Assembly: GCF_050896395.1 (NCBI RefSeq)
Contig: NZ_JBPBBA010000002.1
Coordinates: 62,001-126,000 of the forward strand
Source of the DNA: Nioella aestuarii
GTDB taxonomy: Bacteria; Pseudomonadota; Alphaproteobacteria; Rhodobacterales; Rhodobacteraceae
Length of the DNA stretch: 64,000 bases
Reading direction: 5' to 3'
The translations under genes and the position numbers were made by a program. Below the pieces are notes generated by a model. That model made no database searches. It was not told where the DNA came from and saw nothing but the letters and a program-made list of their open reading frames with translations. Shown one piece after another: positions 1-8,554 of this stretch. Within the stretch, counting starts at the first letter, position 1, and each line of letters starts with the position of its first letter.

Positions 1-1
1 C

Positions 2-262
2 TGGCGCGCGAATATCTGGGTGGATGGTTGGGCGCCGTGGGAAGAGTTTGATCTGATCGGCAAAACCCTCCGCATTGGCAGCACCGAGATTGCGATCCGC
101 GAACCCGTGGTGCGCTGCATGGCCACCACCACGAATCCCGATACCGGCAAGCGCGACGCCGATACACTGAGCGTGCTGAACGAGGACCGCGAATTCTGCG
201 TCTACGGAGAGGTTGTGACCTCAGGCGATATCGCACTTGGTGACATGGCAGAGGTAGTCTGA
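2..262 (+). CDS. MOSC domain protein, C-terminal part (gene starts left of window)
   Basis: The reading frame is open from base 2, so only the last 86 residues or so of this gene are present. They match the end of MOSC-domain proteins, the beta-barrel fold shared by YiiM/YcbX and the C-terminal part of molybdenum-cofactor sulfurases. Visible hallmarks are a PWEE turn near the left edge, the block P-x-x-R-C-x-x-T-T-x-N-P-x-T-G-x-R-D in the middle and a terminal GD-x-x-x-V strand. MOSC proteins are known to act in sulfur transfer or molybdenum-dependent reduction; the exact substrate cannot be told from this fragment. The TGA stop is two bases before the start of engB, so the two genes are probably co-transcribed. 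Confidence 0.8.
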   Translation, partial: WRANIWVDGWAPWEEFDLIGKTLRIGSTEIAIREPVVRCMATTTNPDTGKRDADTLSVLNEDREFCVYGEVVTSGDIALGDMAEVV

Positions 263-264
263 CA

Positions 265-915
265 ATGGAAATCCGCTTCCCACTTGCCCCAAAACCCGAA
301 ACGGATGAGGCCGAAAAAGGCCGCCTTCTGTTCGCTACCGGCTCAGAATTCCTTAAAGGTGTCGTTGCCATGGACGGGATGCCGCCCGGTGACAAGGTCG
401 AAGTGTGCTTCGCGGGTCGTTCCAACGTGGGCAAGTCGACGCTGATCAACGCTGTTACGGGCCGCAAAGCGCTGGCGCGCGCGTCCAACACGCCGGGGCG
501 CACGCAGGAAATTAACTTCTTCACCATTGCAGACAGCCACTATCTGGTGGACCTGCCGGGCTATGGATTCGCCAATGCGCCGGTGAAAGTGGTCGAGAAA
601 TGGCAGCGGCTGCTTAAGGCCTATCTGTCCGGCCGTGCCAATCTGCGCCGCGCTTTCGTGCTTATTGACAGCCGCCACGGGGTGAAGGTGGTCGATGAAG
701 AGATCATGGATCTGCTCGACAAATCCGCCGTGCCTTTCCAGGTGGTGCTGACCAAGGTTGATAAGATCAAGCAGACGGATATGCCGGGCTTGCTGGATCA
801 GGTGCGGGGCGCGCTGGCCAAACATCCTGCCGCCTACCCCGAGATCGTTGCGACCTCGTCCGAGAAGGGCGTTGGCATTCCCACCTTACGCGCCATTATC
901 GCCGGCATCATCTGA
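265..915 (+). CDS. engB: YihA/EngB-family ribosome-assembly GTPase
   Basis: The 216-residue protein has all GTPase motifs in order: G1 GRSNVGKS at residues 51-58, G3 DLPGYG at 96-101, G4 TKVD at 163-166 and G5 TSS near 197. The GYG after DxPG and the overall length are typical of EngB (YihA/YsxC), a cytoplasmic GTPase needed for maturation of the large ribosomal subunit. The N-terminal 45 residues are a short extension before the G domain, as is usual in Alphaproteobacteria. It starts two bases after the MOSC gene and ends about 57 bases before argB, suggesting one transcription unit. Family assignment is firm; the role is taken from established EngB biology. Confidence 0.96.
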   Translation: MEIRFPLAPKPETDEAEKGRLLFATGSEFLKGVVAMDGMPPGDKVEVCFAGRSNVGKSTLINAVTGRKALARASNTPGRTQEINFFTIADSHYLVDLPGYGFANAPVKVVEKWQRLLKAYLSGRANLRRAFVLIDSRHGVKVVDEEIMDLLDKSAVPFQVVLTKVDKIKQTDMPGLLDQVRGALAKHPAAYPEIVATSSEKGVGIPTLRAIIAGII

Positions 916-972
916 AGCCCTTGAGCGCCGCGCGCCCGGGGGCTAACAAGATGTGACCAGAGGGCCAGAGCA

Positions 973-1839
973 ATGAAGAAACAAGTGACCATGACCACCC
1001 GCGACTACGCCGCCACCGCCCGCACCCTTTCCGAGGCGCTGCCCTATATGCAGCGCTACAATGATGCGGTCGTGGTCATCAAATTCGGCGGCCATGCCAT
1101 GGGCGACGAAGAGGCGATGGCCAGCTTTGCACGCGACATGGTCCTGCTGCGCCAGGTCGGCATGAACCCGGTGATCGTCCATGGCGGCGGCCCGATGATC
1201 AACGAGATGCTGGCCAAGCTTGGCGTGAAGTCCGAGTTCGTCAAAGGCAAGCGTGTGACCGATGCGGCCACGGTGGACGTGGTCGAAATGGTGCTGTCGG
1301 GCATGGTCAACAAGCGCATCGTGCAGGCGATCAACGCACAGGGCGGCCGCGCCGTGGGCCTTTCGGGCAAAGATGCAAACCTGATGATCTGCGATCCGTC
1401 CGACCCGGAACTGGGCTTTGTCGGTGACCCGGCTGAGGTTGACCCGGCGGTTCTGCTGAACCTGTTCGAGGATGACATGATCCCGGTCGTGGCCCCCCTT
1501 GGCGCGGGCCGCGCGGGTGAGACCTACAATATCAATGGTGACACGGCCGCAGGCGCGATTGCGGCGGCGCTGAAGGCTGACCGACTGCTGCTGCTGACTG
1601 ATGTGGCCGGGGTCAAGAACGCAGCGGGCGAAGTGCTGACCCAGCTTTCCGCGACCGAGGTCGAACAGATGACCGCCGATGGCGTCATCGCGGGCGGCAT
1701 GATCCCCAAGACCGAGACCGCCGTGAACGCAGTGCGGGGCGGCGTGCGGGCCTGCACCATCGTCGATGGCCGCGTCAACAATGCGGTGCTGCTGGAGCTG
1801 TTCACCGCGCACGGCGCGGGCAGCATGATCCGCGCCTGA
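973..1839 (+). CDS. argB: Acetylglutamate kinase
   Basis: The 288-residue protein belongs to the amino-acid kinase superfamily and catalyses ATP-dependent phosphorylation of N-acetyl-L-glutamate, the second step of arginine synthesis. The phosphate-binding K-F-G-G-H-A-M loop follows the first strand near residue 37, the substrate loop V-H-G-G-G-P lies near 69-74, and the C-terminus ends in the GAGSM loop. About 28 residues precede the first strand; such an N-terminal helix is known from arginine-feedback-sensitive hexameric enzymes, so feedback inhibition by arginine is likely but inferred. A second in-frame ATG seven codons in (position 991) is possible. No other arg genes are near, so the pathway is dispersed. 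Confidence 0.96.
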   Translation: MKKQVTMTTRDYAATARTLSEALPYMQRYNDAVVVIKFGGHAMGDEEAMASFARDMVLLRQVGMNPVIVHGGGPMINEMLAKLGVKSEFVKGKRVTDAATVDVVEMVLSGMVNKRIVQAINAQGGRAVGLSGKDANLMICDPSDPELGFVGDPAEVDPAVLLNLFEDDMIPVVAPLGAGRAGETYNINGDTAAGAIAAALKADRLLLLTDVAGVKNAAGEVLTQLSATEVEQMTADGVIAGGMIPKTETAVNAVRGGVRACTIVDGRVNNAVLLELFTAHGAGSMIRA

Positions 1840-1878
1840 CGCTTGCCAAGTCACGCGCGGTTCAGCACAGTCTCGGGC

Positions 1879-2517
1879 ATGGACCTCGCCGCGATTCAGG
1901 CGCTTGCCGCCCCGCATTTCCTAGACATTTTCGGCGCGTTCCACGCGACGCCAGAGGATGGCTGCGCCCCCGGCACCATGGTGTTGCTATCGCCTTTGGA
2001 ACCTGGCTTCTGGGCCCATTTTCAGAACCAGCCCGAATTCCATGACCCAGACCCGATTGACCGTTGGTCTACCCGCGTCATCGGCGCGCTCGCAGACAAT
2101 CTCGGTGGCACCGCATATTTCCCGTTCGGTGGCCCGCCCTACGCCCCGTTCATCCGGTGGGCGGAACGCACAGGCCGGGCCTGGCGCTCGCCCGTTGGTA
2201 TGCTGGTGCATGACACCGCCGGCATGATGATCTCGATCCGGGGCGCGATACTGCTGCCTGAGTTGCTGAACCTGCCCCCTACGGCGTCGGAAGGCCCGTG
2301 CTCCGGCTGCGAACAACCCTGCCTGACAGCCTGCCCGGTCGGAGCGCTTGGCGAACGCCCCTATGACGTTCCCGCTTGTCATGACCATCTGAACAGCGTC
2401 CAGGGTTCAGATTGCTTGACTGGCGGCTGTCTGGTTCGGCGCGTATGCCCCGTTAGCCAGGGTTTTGGCCGCGATCCGGATCAAACTGCCCACCACATGA
2501 GACATTTTCACAAATGA
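1879..2517 (+). CDS. Ferredoxin-like protein with clustered cysteines, function unknown
   Basis: About 212 residues from ATG 1879; a TTG at 1843 would add 12 residues and lies directly after argB. The first 140 residues match no fold I can name with confidence. The C-terminal third carries a 4Fe-4S type cluster, C-x-x-C-x-x-x-C-x-x-x-C-P-V-G-A-L, followed by four more cysteines including C-L-T-G-G-C and a second C-P motif. This resembles the ferredoxin part of epoxyqueuosine reductase (QueG), but the cobalamin-binding N-terminal domain is not evident, so it should not be called QueG. One or two clusters could be held. The stop overlaps the next gene by four bases (ATGA), so it is translated together with the SixA-like phosphatase. 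Confidence 0.75.
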   Translation: MDLAAIQALAAPHFLDIFGAFHATPEDGCAPGTMVLLSPLEPGFWAHFQNQPEFHDPDPIDRWSTRVIGALADNLGGTAYFPFGGPPYAPFIRWAERTGRAWRSPVGMLVHDTAGMMISIRGAILLPELLNLPPTASEGPCSGCEQPCLTACPVGALGERPYDVPACHDHLNSVQGSDCLTGGCLVRRVCPVSQGFGRDPDQTAHHMRHFHK

Positions 2518-3014
2518 GCCTGACCCTGATTGTCACCCGCCATGCGAAATCCGATTGGAACGATCCTCTGCTGGATGACCATGACCGCCCGCTCAATAAT
2601 CGCGGCAAACGCGATGCGCCTCGCATTGGCGCCTGGTTGAAGCAGCGGGGATATGTACCCGACAAGGTCACGACCTCGACAGCACGACGGGCCCAAGAGA
2701 CCTGGGAAGCCATAGCCCCTGCCATTGGCGGCAAACCCAAATTCAGCACGGCAGAGAAGCTTTACCATGCGTCTCCGGAAACGCTGTTGGCCTATACGCG
2801 CGGCTCATATGCGTTCACTCATATGATCATCGGGCATAATCCAGGAATTGCCGAGTTCGCCGAACGGCTGCTGTTCAGCAAACCCAACCATCCCCGCTTC
2901 GCCGATTTCCCGACCTGCGCCACTTTGGTGATCGATTGCGATGAATCCGATTGGCGGGATGTACAATGGGGCACAGGCCGGGTGCTGGACTTCGTCACGC
3001 CTCACGACCTCTGA
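2514..3014 (+). CDS. SixA-like histidine phosphatase family protein
   Basis: The 166-residue protein is a small single-domain member of the histidine phosphatase (phosphoglycerate mutase-like) superfamily. The catalytic R-H-A-K-S-D-W motif is at residues 9-15, with R-H giving the phosphorylated histidine, and the second histidine is in the I-I-G-H-N-P-G loop near residue 105. Family length and the RHAKSDW form fit SixA, which dephosphorylates histidine phosphotransfer proteins in E. coli; in Alphaproteobacteria the substrate is generally unproven. ATG overlaps the TGA of the upstream ferredoxin-like gene. It ends against a hairpin shared with the convergent aap operon. Confidence 0.85.
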   Translation: MSLTLIVTRHAKSDWNDPLLDDHDRPLNNRGKRDAPRIGAWLKQRGYVPDKVTTSTARRAQETWEAIAPAIGGKPKFSTAEKLYHASPETLLAYTRGSYAFTHMIIGHNPGIAEFAERLLFSKPNHPRFADFPTCATLVIDCDESDWRDVQWGTGRVLDFVTPHDL

Positions 3015-3020
3015 CACAAA

Positions 3021-3047
3021 AAGAAAAGGCCCCCGAATGGGGGCCTC
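3021..3047 (-). terminator. Intrinsic terminator of the aapJQMP operon
   Basis: A perfect 7-bp stem GGCCCCC (3028-3034) / GGGGGCC (3039-3045) with a GAAT loop is followed, in the minus-strand reading direction, by TTTTCTTTTT. That is the classic arrangement of an intrinsic terminator for aapP on the minus strand. On the plus strand there is no T tract, so it would be at best a weak terminator for the SixA-like gene. Confidence 0.85.
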
Positions 3048-3071
3048 TCCAATTCTGAGAAATGTGCTGGC

Positions 3072-3875
3072 TCAGTGGCCAAGGATCTGGCTGAGGAACA
3101 GCTTGGTCCGGTCTGACTTCGGATTGGTGAAGAACTCTTCCGGTTCGTTCTGTTCCACGATCTGACCCGCATCCATAAAGATCACCCGGTTGGCGACCTG
3201 ACGCGCAAAGCCCATCTCGTGGGTCACGCAAAGCATGGTCATGCCTTCCTCGGCCAGCTCGATCATGGTGTCGAGCACTTCCTTGATCATCTCAGGGTCA
3301 AGTGCCGAAGTGGGTTCGTCAAACAGCATGATGCGCGGGCGCATGCACAGCGAACGCGCGATGGCCACACGCTGCTGCTGACCGCCGGACAACTGGCCGG
3401 GATACTTGTCGGCCTGTTCGGGGATCTTCACCTTTTCCAGGAAATGCATCGCCGTTTCTTCGGCTTCCTTCTTGGGCGTCTTGCGCACCCAGATCGGGGC
3501 CAGCGTGCAGTTTTCCAGAATGGTCAGGTGCGGGAACAGGTTGAAGTGCTGGAAGCACATGCCAACCTCGGACCGGATCTTGTCGATGTTCTTCAGGTCG
3601 TTCGACAGTTCCGTTCCGTCCACCACGATCTTGCCCTGCTGGTGTTCTTCCAGCGCGTTGATGCAGCGGATCAGGGTGGATTTACCGGACCCCGAGGGGC
3701 CACAGATCACGATCCGCTCACCACGATACACCGTCAGGTCGATGTCACGCAGCACGTGGAAGGTGCCGTACCATTTGTTCATGCCCTCGATCGAGATCGC
3801 AACCTCGTCCGAGACCTTCATATGAGACCGGTCGATTTCGCGGTCCTGGATGGAAGCAGTTTGAGCGTCAGTCAT
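3072..3875 (-). CDS. aapP: General L-amino acid ABC transporter, ATP-binding subunit (AapP/BztD)
   Basis: The 267-residue protein is an ABC ATPase of the polar amino acid uptake family. Walker A GPSGSGKST lies at residues 59-67, the LSGGQQQR signature at 162-169 and Walker B IMLFDEPTS at 182-190. It powers the membrane complex encoded just upstream, energising uptake of glutamate, glutamine, aspartate and other L-amino acids, as established for Rhizobium Aap and Rhodobacter Bzt. The ATG at 3875 is chosen because an AAGGAG ribosome-binding site precedes it at good spacing. It is the last gene of the four-gene operon, 12 bases after aapM, and is followed by an intrinsic terminator. Confidence 0.95.
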   Translation of the reverse strand: MTDAQTASIQDREIDRSHMKVSDEVAISIEGMNKWYGTFHVLRDIDLTVYRGERIVICGPSGSGKSTLIRCINALEEHQQGKIVVDGTELSNDLKNIDKIRSEVGMCFQHFNLFPHLTILENCTLAPIWVRKTPKKEAEETAMHFLEKVKIPEQADKYPGQLSGGQQQRVAIARSLCMRPRIMLFDEPTSALDPEMIKEVLDTMIELAEEGMTMLCVTHEMGFARQVANRVIFMDAGQIVEQNEPEEFFTNPKSDRTKLFLSQILGH

Positions 3876-3887
3876 TTGGACGTCTCC

Positions 3888-5189
3888 TTAGCGATGCCCG
3901 GTGTTGAGCTTGCGCTCAAGCCACATGGAGTAGCGGGACATGGAAAAACAGAAGATGAAGAAGCACAGGCCGATGAAGATGAACAGTTCCCAGTAGATAC
4001 CGTTCCAGGCCGAGTCCGCGCGAATTGCGTTGGACAGGCCAATCGGGTCCAGAAGGCCGATGAACACCACCAGCGTGGTATCCTTGAAGAGGCCAATGAA
4101 CGTGGACACGATCCCGGGGATGGAAATCTTCAGGGCTTGCGGCAGGATGATCAGCTGCATGGATTGCCAATAGTCCAACCCAAGGCTGTCTGCCCCTTCG
4201 TACTGGCCGCGTGGCAGGGCCGCGAGACCCCCACGAACCACCTCAGCAATATAGGCCGAGGAGAAGAGCGTCACCATGATGATCACCCTCAACATCAGGT
4301 CGAAGTTGGTTCCCGGCGGCAGGAAGTAGTTCAGCAGCAGCGATGCCGTGAACAGCCACACGATCAGGGGAACGCCCCGGATGACCTCGATGAAGAAGAC
4401 CGAGCACTTGTTGATGATGAACAGGTCAGACTGCCGGCCAAGCGCCAGCAGGATACCAAGCGGCAGCGACATGACGATCCCTGCAACCCCGATCACGATG
4501 GCCAGCATGAAGCCACCAAACCGGTCAGAGGCAACCTGCTCGATTCCGATTGGCAGGGCAGAACTGAGCGCCCCACTGATCGTTCCAGCAAAAAGCAGCC
4601 AGTAGAGAAGCGGTACGACAATAGCGCCGATGGTTGCGCCAAGGGCACCCAGAGAAGCCGCCCCATAGGTCAGCACGGCCCAGCCAATGACGAAGCCTGC
4701 GGCCGTAACAAGCGGGCCCCAAATCGTCCCACCCCACAGAAGCCAGTAGGCCGCGAAGGGCATGATAGCCGTCACGATCAGCAGCTTGCGCGGTGCCTTG
4801 TCGAACAGGATGGGTGCAATCGCCACTCCGAACAGGATCAACGCCAGGATCGGCCGCCAGTACAGTTCGGACGGGTAGAAGCCGAATAGCAGCTGGTGCC
4901 AGCGGTCTGTGATCACCGCCCAACAGGCGACATCATAGCCGATACCACTGGCATCCCGGATTTCCCGGCACTCAGACAGCGAGTCCGCTTGCCAGATACC
5001 GCCCAAGGCCCATGGCATGGTGTGGGCCAGAACCCAATAGACGACATAAAGCGACACGAGCGTCAGGATCGAGTTCAACCAGCCCGAAAACAGGTTCTCC
5101 CGTATCCACTTCACCGCGCCTTTTTCGCCTAGTGGCGGATCTTTGGGGTCCAGCATCTGGGTGCGGACAAATGAAGGTGTCTTTGTCAT
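3888..5189 (-). CDS. aapM: General L-amino acid ABC transporter, permease (AapM/BztC)
   Basis: The 433-residue inner-membrane protein is the second permease of an Aap/Bzt system. Several hydrophobic segments occupy the N-terminal half, and the HisM-type permease core with an EAA-like loop (A-D-S-L-G-L-D-Y-W-Q-S region) is in the C-terminal half. These permeases are about twice as long as ordinary HisM/GlnP proteins, as seen here. Only one base separates the aapQ stop from the ATG at 5189, and the ribosome-binding site GGAGCGG is inside the end of aapQ, so translation is probably coupled. Confidence 0.93.
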   Translation of the reverse strand: MTKTPSFVRTQMLDPKDPPLGEKGAVKWIRENLFSGWLNSILTLVSLYVVYWVLAHTMPWALGGIWQADSLSECREIRDASGIGYDVACWAVITDRWHQLLFGFYPSELYWRPILALILFGVAIAPILFDKAPRKLLIVTAIMPFAAYWLLWGGTIWGPLVTAAGFVIGWAVLTYGAASLGALGATIGAIVVPLLYWLLFAGTISGALSSALPIGIEQVASDRFGGFMLAIVIGVAGIVMSLPLGILLALGRQSDLFIINKCSVFFIEVIRGVPLIVWLFTASLLLNYFLPPGTNFDLMLRVIIMVTLFSSAYIAEVVRGGLAALPRGQYEGADSLGLDYWQSMQLIILPQALKISIPGIVSTFIGLFKDTTLVVFIGLLDPIGLSNAIRADSAWNGIYWELFIFIGLCFFIFCFSMSRYSMWLERKLNTGHR

Positions 5190-5190
5190 A

Positions 5191-6435
5191 TCACCGCTCC
5201 TTCAGCTTGACGGAGTTGTTGTAGATGTTCATCGCGCCTGAGATGACCAGCGAGGTCACCAGGTAGAACAGACCCAAAAGCAACATGCCCTCCAGCTCTC
5301 GGCCGGTCTGGTTGATCGTGATCCCCCCGAGGGTGGAGCGAACATCCATGTAGCCCACGGCGATGGCGAGCGAGCTGTTCTTGGTCAAGTTCAGATATTG
5401 CGAGATGAGCGGCGGAATGATCACCCGCATGGCCTGCGGAAGGATCACCAAGTTCATCGTCCGGTTCGGACGCAGGCCCAGGGCAAACGCTGCCTCGGTC
5501 TGGCCCTTGCTGACGGCCATGATGCCCGCCCGCACAATCTCGGCGATGAAGGCACCGGTATAAAGCGACAGCGCGAACCACAAAGCAATCAGCGAATTGC
5601 GCAGATGCGTACCGCCCGCAAAGTTAAAGCCGCGCAGTTCAGGATAGTTCAGATGCGCGCCCATCAGGATCAAAGCCGCAATCAGGGGCACGAAGAAGAC
5701 CCCTAGATTGATATACCAGGTGGTTGGGCGAACCCCTGTCGCCTCCTGCTTGGCGGTGGCCGAGGCGTTGATCTTGCGGATGGCGACGATGCTGCCAATG
5801 ACAAGTGCAATGATCACCAGCCAGTTCATCAGGCTGCCGGATTCCGCGCCGCCGATGACGTTGTTGAACTGAACCGAGGGGATGTAGATCCCGCGGTTCG
5901 TCACAGCGACACTGTCAAACACAATCATGGACGCTTCGGGTTCATCGCCGCGGAAATCACGCGGCTGAGGCGTGGCCTCGGTCATGACCGCGAAGATCAG
6001 GATGATCCAAAGCAGCAGCGGGATGTTGCGGAAGCCTTCCACGTAAACCGTCATCAGGCGTCCGACGATCCAGTTTTTGGACAGGCGCAGAACACCGGCG
6101 ATGACGCCGAGGATCGTGGCCAGGATGCAGCCCAGGAAGGCGACAAGAAGCGTATTCAGAATGCCAACCAAAGCAGCCCGGCCATGGGTGGAGTCATTCG
6201 AGTATTCAATCAGGCGCTGGTTGATATCGTATCCGGCGCGAGAGCTGAGGAAGCTGAAGTTGAAGTCTTTCCCAAGCTCGCTCAGGTTCCGAACGATGTT
6301 CGTTCCAAGGAAGAACAGGCCGGCGATGATAAGGGCAAAGGCGACGACCTGAATGGTGATAGACCGATATCTGGTGTCGTAGATGAGTTGGCTAAGTCGG
6401 AAGGACTCGGCCGGTGGGTTTGTTGCTGTTGACAT
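5191..6435 (-). CDS. aapQ: General L-amino acid ABC transporter, permease (AapQ/BztB)
   Basis: The 414-residue permease starts at ATG 6435; the open frame extends 16 codons further upstream to 6483, but AapQ-like proteins begin near this methionine. It has an N-terminal membrane anchor, a long periplasmic or variable section and a C-terminal HisM-type core with the E-A-A-F-A-L-G-L-R-P-N coupling loop that contacts the ATPase. It pairs with AapM as the heterodimeric channel. It lies about 150 bases downstream of aapJ, separated by a stem-loop, and one base before aapM. Confidence 0.92.
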   Translation of the reverse strand: MSTATNPPAESFRLSQLIYDTRYRSITIQVVAFALIIAGLFFLGTNIVRNLSELGKDFNFSFLSSRAGYDINQRLIEYSNDSTHGRAALVGILNTLLVAFLGCILATILGVIAGVLRLSKNWIVGRLMTVYVEGFRNIPLLLWIILIFAVMTEATPQPRDFRGDEPEASMIVFDSVAVTNRGIYIPSVQFNNVIGGAESGSLMNWLVIIALVIGSIVAIRKINASATAKQEATGVRPTTWYINLGVFFVPLIAALILMGAHLNYPELRGFNFAGGTHLRNSLIALWFALSLYTGAFIAEIVRAGIMAVSKGQTEAAFALGLRPNRTMNLVILPQAMRVIIPPLISQYLNLTKNSSLAIAVGYMDVRSTLGGITINQTGRELEGMLLLGLFYLVTSLVISGAMNIYNNSVKLKER

Positions 6436-6542
6436 GTGTGGCAACCCCGACTGTCGCTGGAGGAGCGACCCACGACCCCCCAATCATCTGGCAAGCAGAT
6501 GGTCCGGTCGCATGGTCAGTACTTGATGAGGCGCAATTGGAA

Positions 6543-6569
6543 GAAGGGCGCGGCAATGCCGCGCCCCCC
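6543..6569 (-). other. Intercistronic stem-loop between aapJ and aapQ
   Basis: A perfect 9-bp inverted repeat GGGCGCGGC (6546-6554) / GCCGCGCCC (6558-6566) with a 3-base loop sits just after the aapJ stop and about 110 bases before aapQ. No run of T follows on the minus strand, so it is not a complete intrinsic terminator. In binding-protein transporter operons such hairpins are known to protect the upstream message and give excess binding protein over permease; that role is inferred here. Confidence 0.7.
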
Positions 6570-6584
6570 AATTCCAGCTATTCC

Positions 6585-7601
6585 TTAGCGGAACGGCGGC
6601 GAGTAGAGCAGACCACCGTCGGTCCACTGCGCGTTCAGACCACGCGCCAGGCCGATCGGGGTGTTCTCACCGATGTTGCCTTCGAACAGTTCGCCGTAGT
6701 TACCGACGGAGGAAATCGCGTTTGCCGCCCAGTCAGAGGACAGGCCGAGCATACCGCCCAGGTCGCCTTCGGAGCCGAGCAGACGGTTGATTTCCGGGTT
6801 CTCGGTGCCGGCAGCCAGTTCAGCCACGTTTGCCGAGGTCACGCCAAGTTCTTCAGCTGCGATCAGAGCGTTCAGCGTCCAGCGGACGATATCGCCCCAT
6901 TCGTTGTCGCCATGGCGAACGAGCGGGCCGAGCGGCTCTTTCGAGATGATTTCCGGCAGAACCACGTGTGCCGACGGATCTTCGAAGGTGGCGCGGGTAG
7001 CGGCCAGGCCGGATGCGTCGGTGGTGTACACGTCACAGGCGCCAGCAAGGTACTGCTGCTGTGCTTCTGCGTTGGTTTCGATCGGAACCGGCTCGTAGCT
7101 CATGTTGTTCGAGGCGAAGAAGTCCGCCAGGTTAAGCTCGGTGGTGGTGCCGGTCTGGATGCAGACGGTTGCGCCGTCCAGTTCCATGGCCGAGGAGACA
7201 CCCAGTTCACGGGGAACCATGAAGCCCTGACCGTCATAGTAGTTGATGCCCACGAATTCGAAACGCAGGTCAACGTCACGGCTGAAGGTCCAGGTGGTGT
7301 TCCGAGCCAGCATGTCGATTTCGCCAGAGGCCAGCGCGGTGAAGCGGGTCTGACCGGTGGTGGGCACGAAGTTCACAGCAGTGGAGTCGCCGAGAACTGC
7401 CGCGGCGACAGCGCGGCAAACGCCAACGTCGAAGCCTTCCCATTCACCGTTTGCATCGGGCGCCGCAAAGCCAACGAGGCCAGTGGTCACGCCGCAGTTC
7501 AGTGCACCGCGTGCGCGGACTTCGTCCAGCGTCTGCGCGGACACAGCACCAGCTGCGAGACCTGCCACGGCAAGCGTGCCGAGAAGAACGGATTTATTCA
7601 T
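6585..7601 (-). CDS. aapJ: General L-amino acid ABC transporter, periplasmic binding protein (AapJ/BztA)
   Basis: The 338-residue protein begins with a clear Sec signal peptide (M-N-K-S-V-L-L-G, then an Ala/Gly/Leu core ending A-V-S-A before Q-T). The mature part is a cluster-3 type amino-acid binding protein: R-x-R-G-x-L-N-C-G-V near the start and W-E-G-F-D-V-G-V-C-R-A-V-A-A-A in the ligand region match AapJ/BztA. The start at ATG 7601 is preferred over the upstream codon at 7625 because AGGAAGAGG lies just before it. It leads the aapJQMP operon and delivers L-amino acids to AapQ/AapM. Confidence 0.95.
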   Translation of the reverse strand: MNKSVLLGTLAVAGLAAGAVSAQTLDEVRARGALNCGVTTGLVGFAAPDANGEWEGFDVGVCRAVAAAVLGDSTAVNFVPTTGQTRFTALASGEIDMLARNTTWTFSRDVDLRFEFVGINYYDGQGFMVPRELGVSSAMELDGATVCIQTGTTTELNLADFFASNNMSYEPVPIETNAEAQQQYLAGACDVYTTDASGLAATRATFEDPSAHVVLPEIISKEPLGPLVRHGDNEWGDIVRWTLNALIAAEELGVTSANVAELAAGTENPEINRLLGSEGDLGGMLGLSSDWAANAISSVGNYGELFEGNIGENTPIGLARGLNAQWTDGGLLYSPPFR

Positions 7602-7837
7602 GTTTACCTCTTCCTGATGGTTCACCCTTTTGGGCGACTTGTTCGGCCGTTACGACCTTTGAATTGGGAGGGGCAAACACCTATGGTACGTGCCCCCGCC
7701 CTTTAATTGGGCAAATCTGGGTGATGAGGTCAAGGGTGCGGTTCGGTGAAACACACTGTTCCAAGGCTTACCTAGGGTAAATTTCTTTGGCTGCACACAT
7801 GCTGCGCAACAGCATTATAACTATGCCCAGTGAAACA
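7602..7837 (-). promoter_or_regulatory. Intergenic control region of the aap operon
   Basis: These 236 bases between ATP12 and aapJ must hold the aap promoter. Notable are an interrupted inverted repeat, GGGGCA (7670-7675) with TGCCCC (7691-7696) and an inner ACC-TAT-GGT, and two direct copies of AATTGGG (7662-7668 and 7705-7711) flanking it. A protein operator is plausible. I cannot assign clear -35/-10 boxes, and the GGCACG and TTGC pieces on the minus strand are too far apart for a sigma-54 promoter. Confidence 0.4.
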
Positions 7838-8551
7838 TCACGATCCTTGCGCAAGACGCAGAAAATTGGCGGCATGTCGAAAGGCGGCGCGCTTGGTTTC
7901 GGCCATTTCGGTGGCCTCCTCATCTTCGCCCCATTGCGAAATCTGCCAATCCTCGTCGATTCGACTCAGATGCCAGGCGTCATCGGGATCCATTTTCCCA
8001 TTCGCGACATACAAACCCAGCACAAGCGACCCCGATAGCGAAATCAGGTCGTGTAATGCGGTCAGGGAAAAGGGCCTGTACCCGGCCACGGTGCGGGCAT
8101 AGATGCCCAGACTTTCGGCAGGCTGATCGGCTGGCAGGATGCCCGTCACGACGATCAAGGGCGCGTTATAGGTCTTTTCGGCCCAGTCCAGAACCGGGTT
8201 CCACCCCTTGTTTTGTTGCTCTGCCAGCTCTCTCGGCGCTTCGGCGCGGTGGCACAGCAAATCGGTTTCCGCATAGGCCGACAGCATTGCTGCGACTTCT
8301 GAATGCTGAACCGATACCTTGTCGATCGCCGCATTCGCAGACCGCGTCACCGGCATTGACAACGGATCAATGACGCCCTCTTGCGCATCCCATTCGATGG
8401 CGACGGCCTCTGCCATCTCGCGGGTCGGCAGGATCATCGGAGCTTTCAGCGGCGTGCGCACCGGGCGACCATCCAGCAGAACCTGCCAACCGTCTTGGGC
8501 CTCTGCCACGCTTGTTTCTTTCCAGAACCGTTTCGCCTTCCACTCGCTCAT
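7838..8551 (-). CDS. ATP12-family F1-ATPase assembly chaperone
   Basis: The 237-residue protein matches the ATP12 chaperone family, which in mitochondria binds free F1 alpha subunit during ATP synthase assembly and is conserved in Alphaproteobacteria. Diagnostic are the N-terminal K-R-F-W-K, the strand V-L-L-D-G-R-P-V-R-T-P, and A-I-E-W-D-A-Q followed by M-P-V-T-R. The bacterial role is inferred from the mitochondrial protein. It is three bases downstream of the HAD phosphatase gene, the last in a run of closely packed minus-strand genes (rarA to ATP12). Confidence 0.9.
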   Translation of the reverse strand: MSEWKAKRFWKETSVAEAQDGWQVLLDGRPVRTPLKAPMILPTREMAEAVAIEWDAQEGVIDPLSMPVTRSANAAIDKVSVQHSEVAAMLSAYAETDLLCHRAEAPRELAEQQNKGWNPVLDWAEKTYNAPLIVVTGILPADQPAESLGIYARTVAGYRPFSLTALHDLISLSGSLVLGLYVANGKMDPDDAWHLSRIDEDWQISQWGEDEEATEMAETKRAAFRHAANFLRLAQGS

Positions 8552-8554
8552 CGT

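Noticed and set aside
3219..4889. 556-codon open frame on the plus strand across the aap permease and ATPase genes
   Set aside because: It is antisense to clear aapP/aapM genes, has no family match, and is rich in His, Gln and Arg, typical of shadow frames in GC-rich DNA.
7670..7696. Possible sigma-54 promoter upstream of aapJ
   Set aside because: GGCACG and TTGC are present on the minus strand but about 12 bases apart rather than 4, and the region has an inverted repeat that explains the match.
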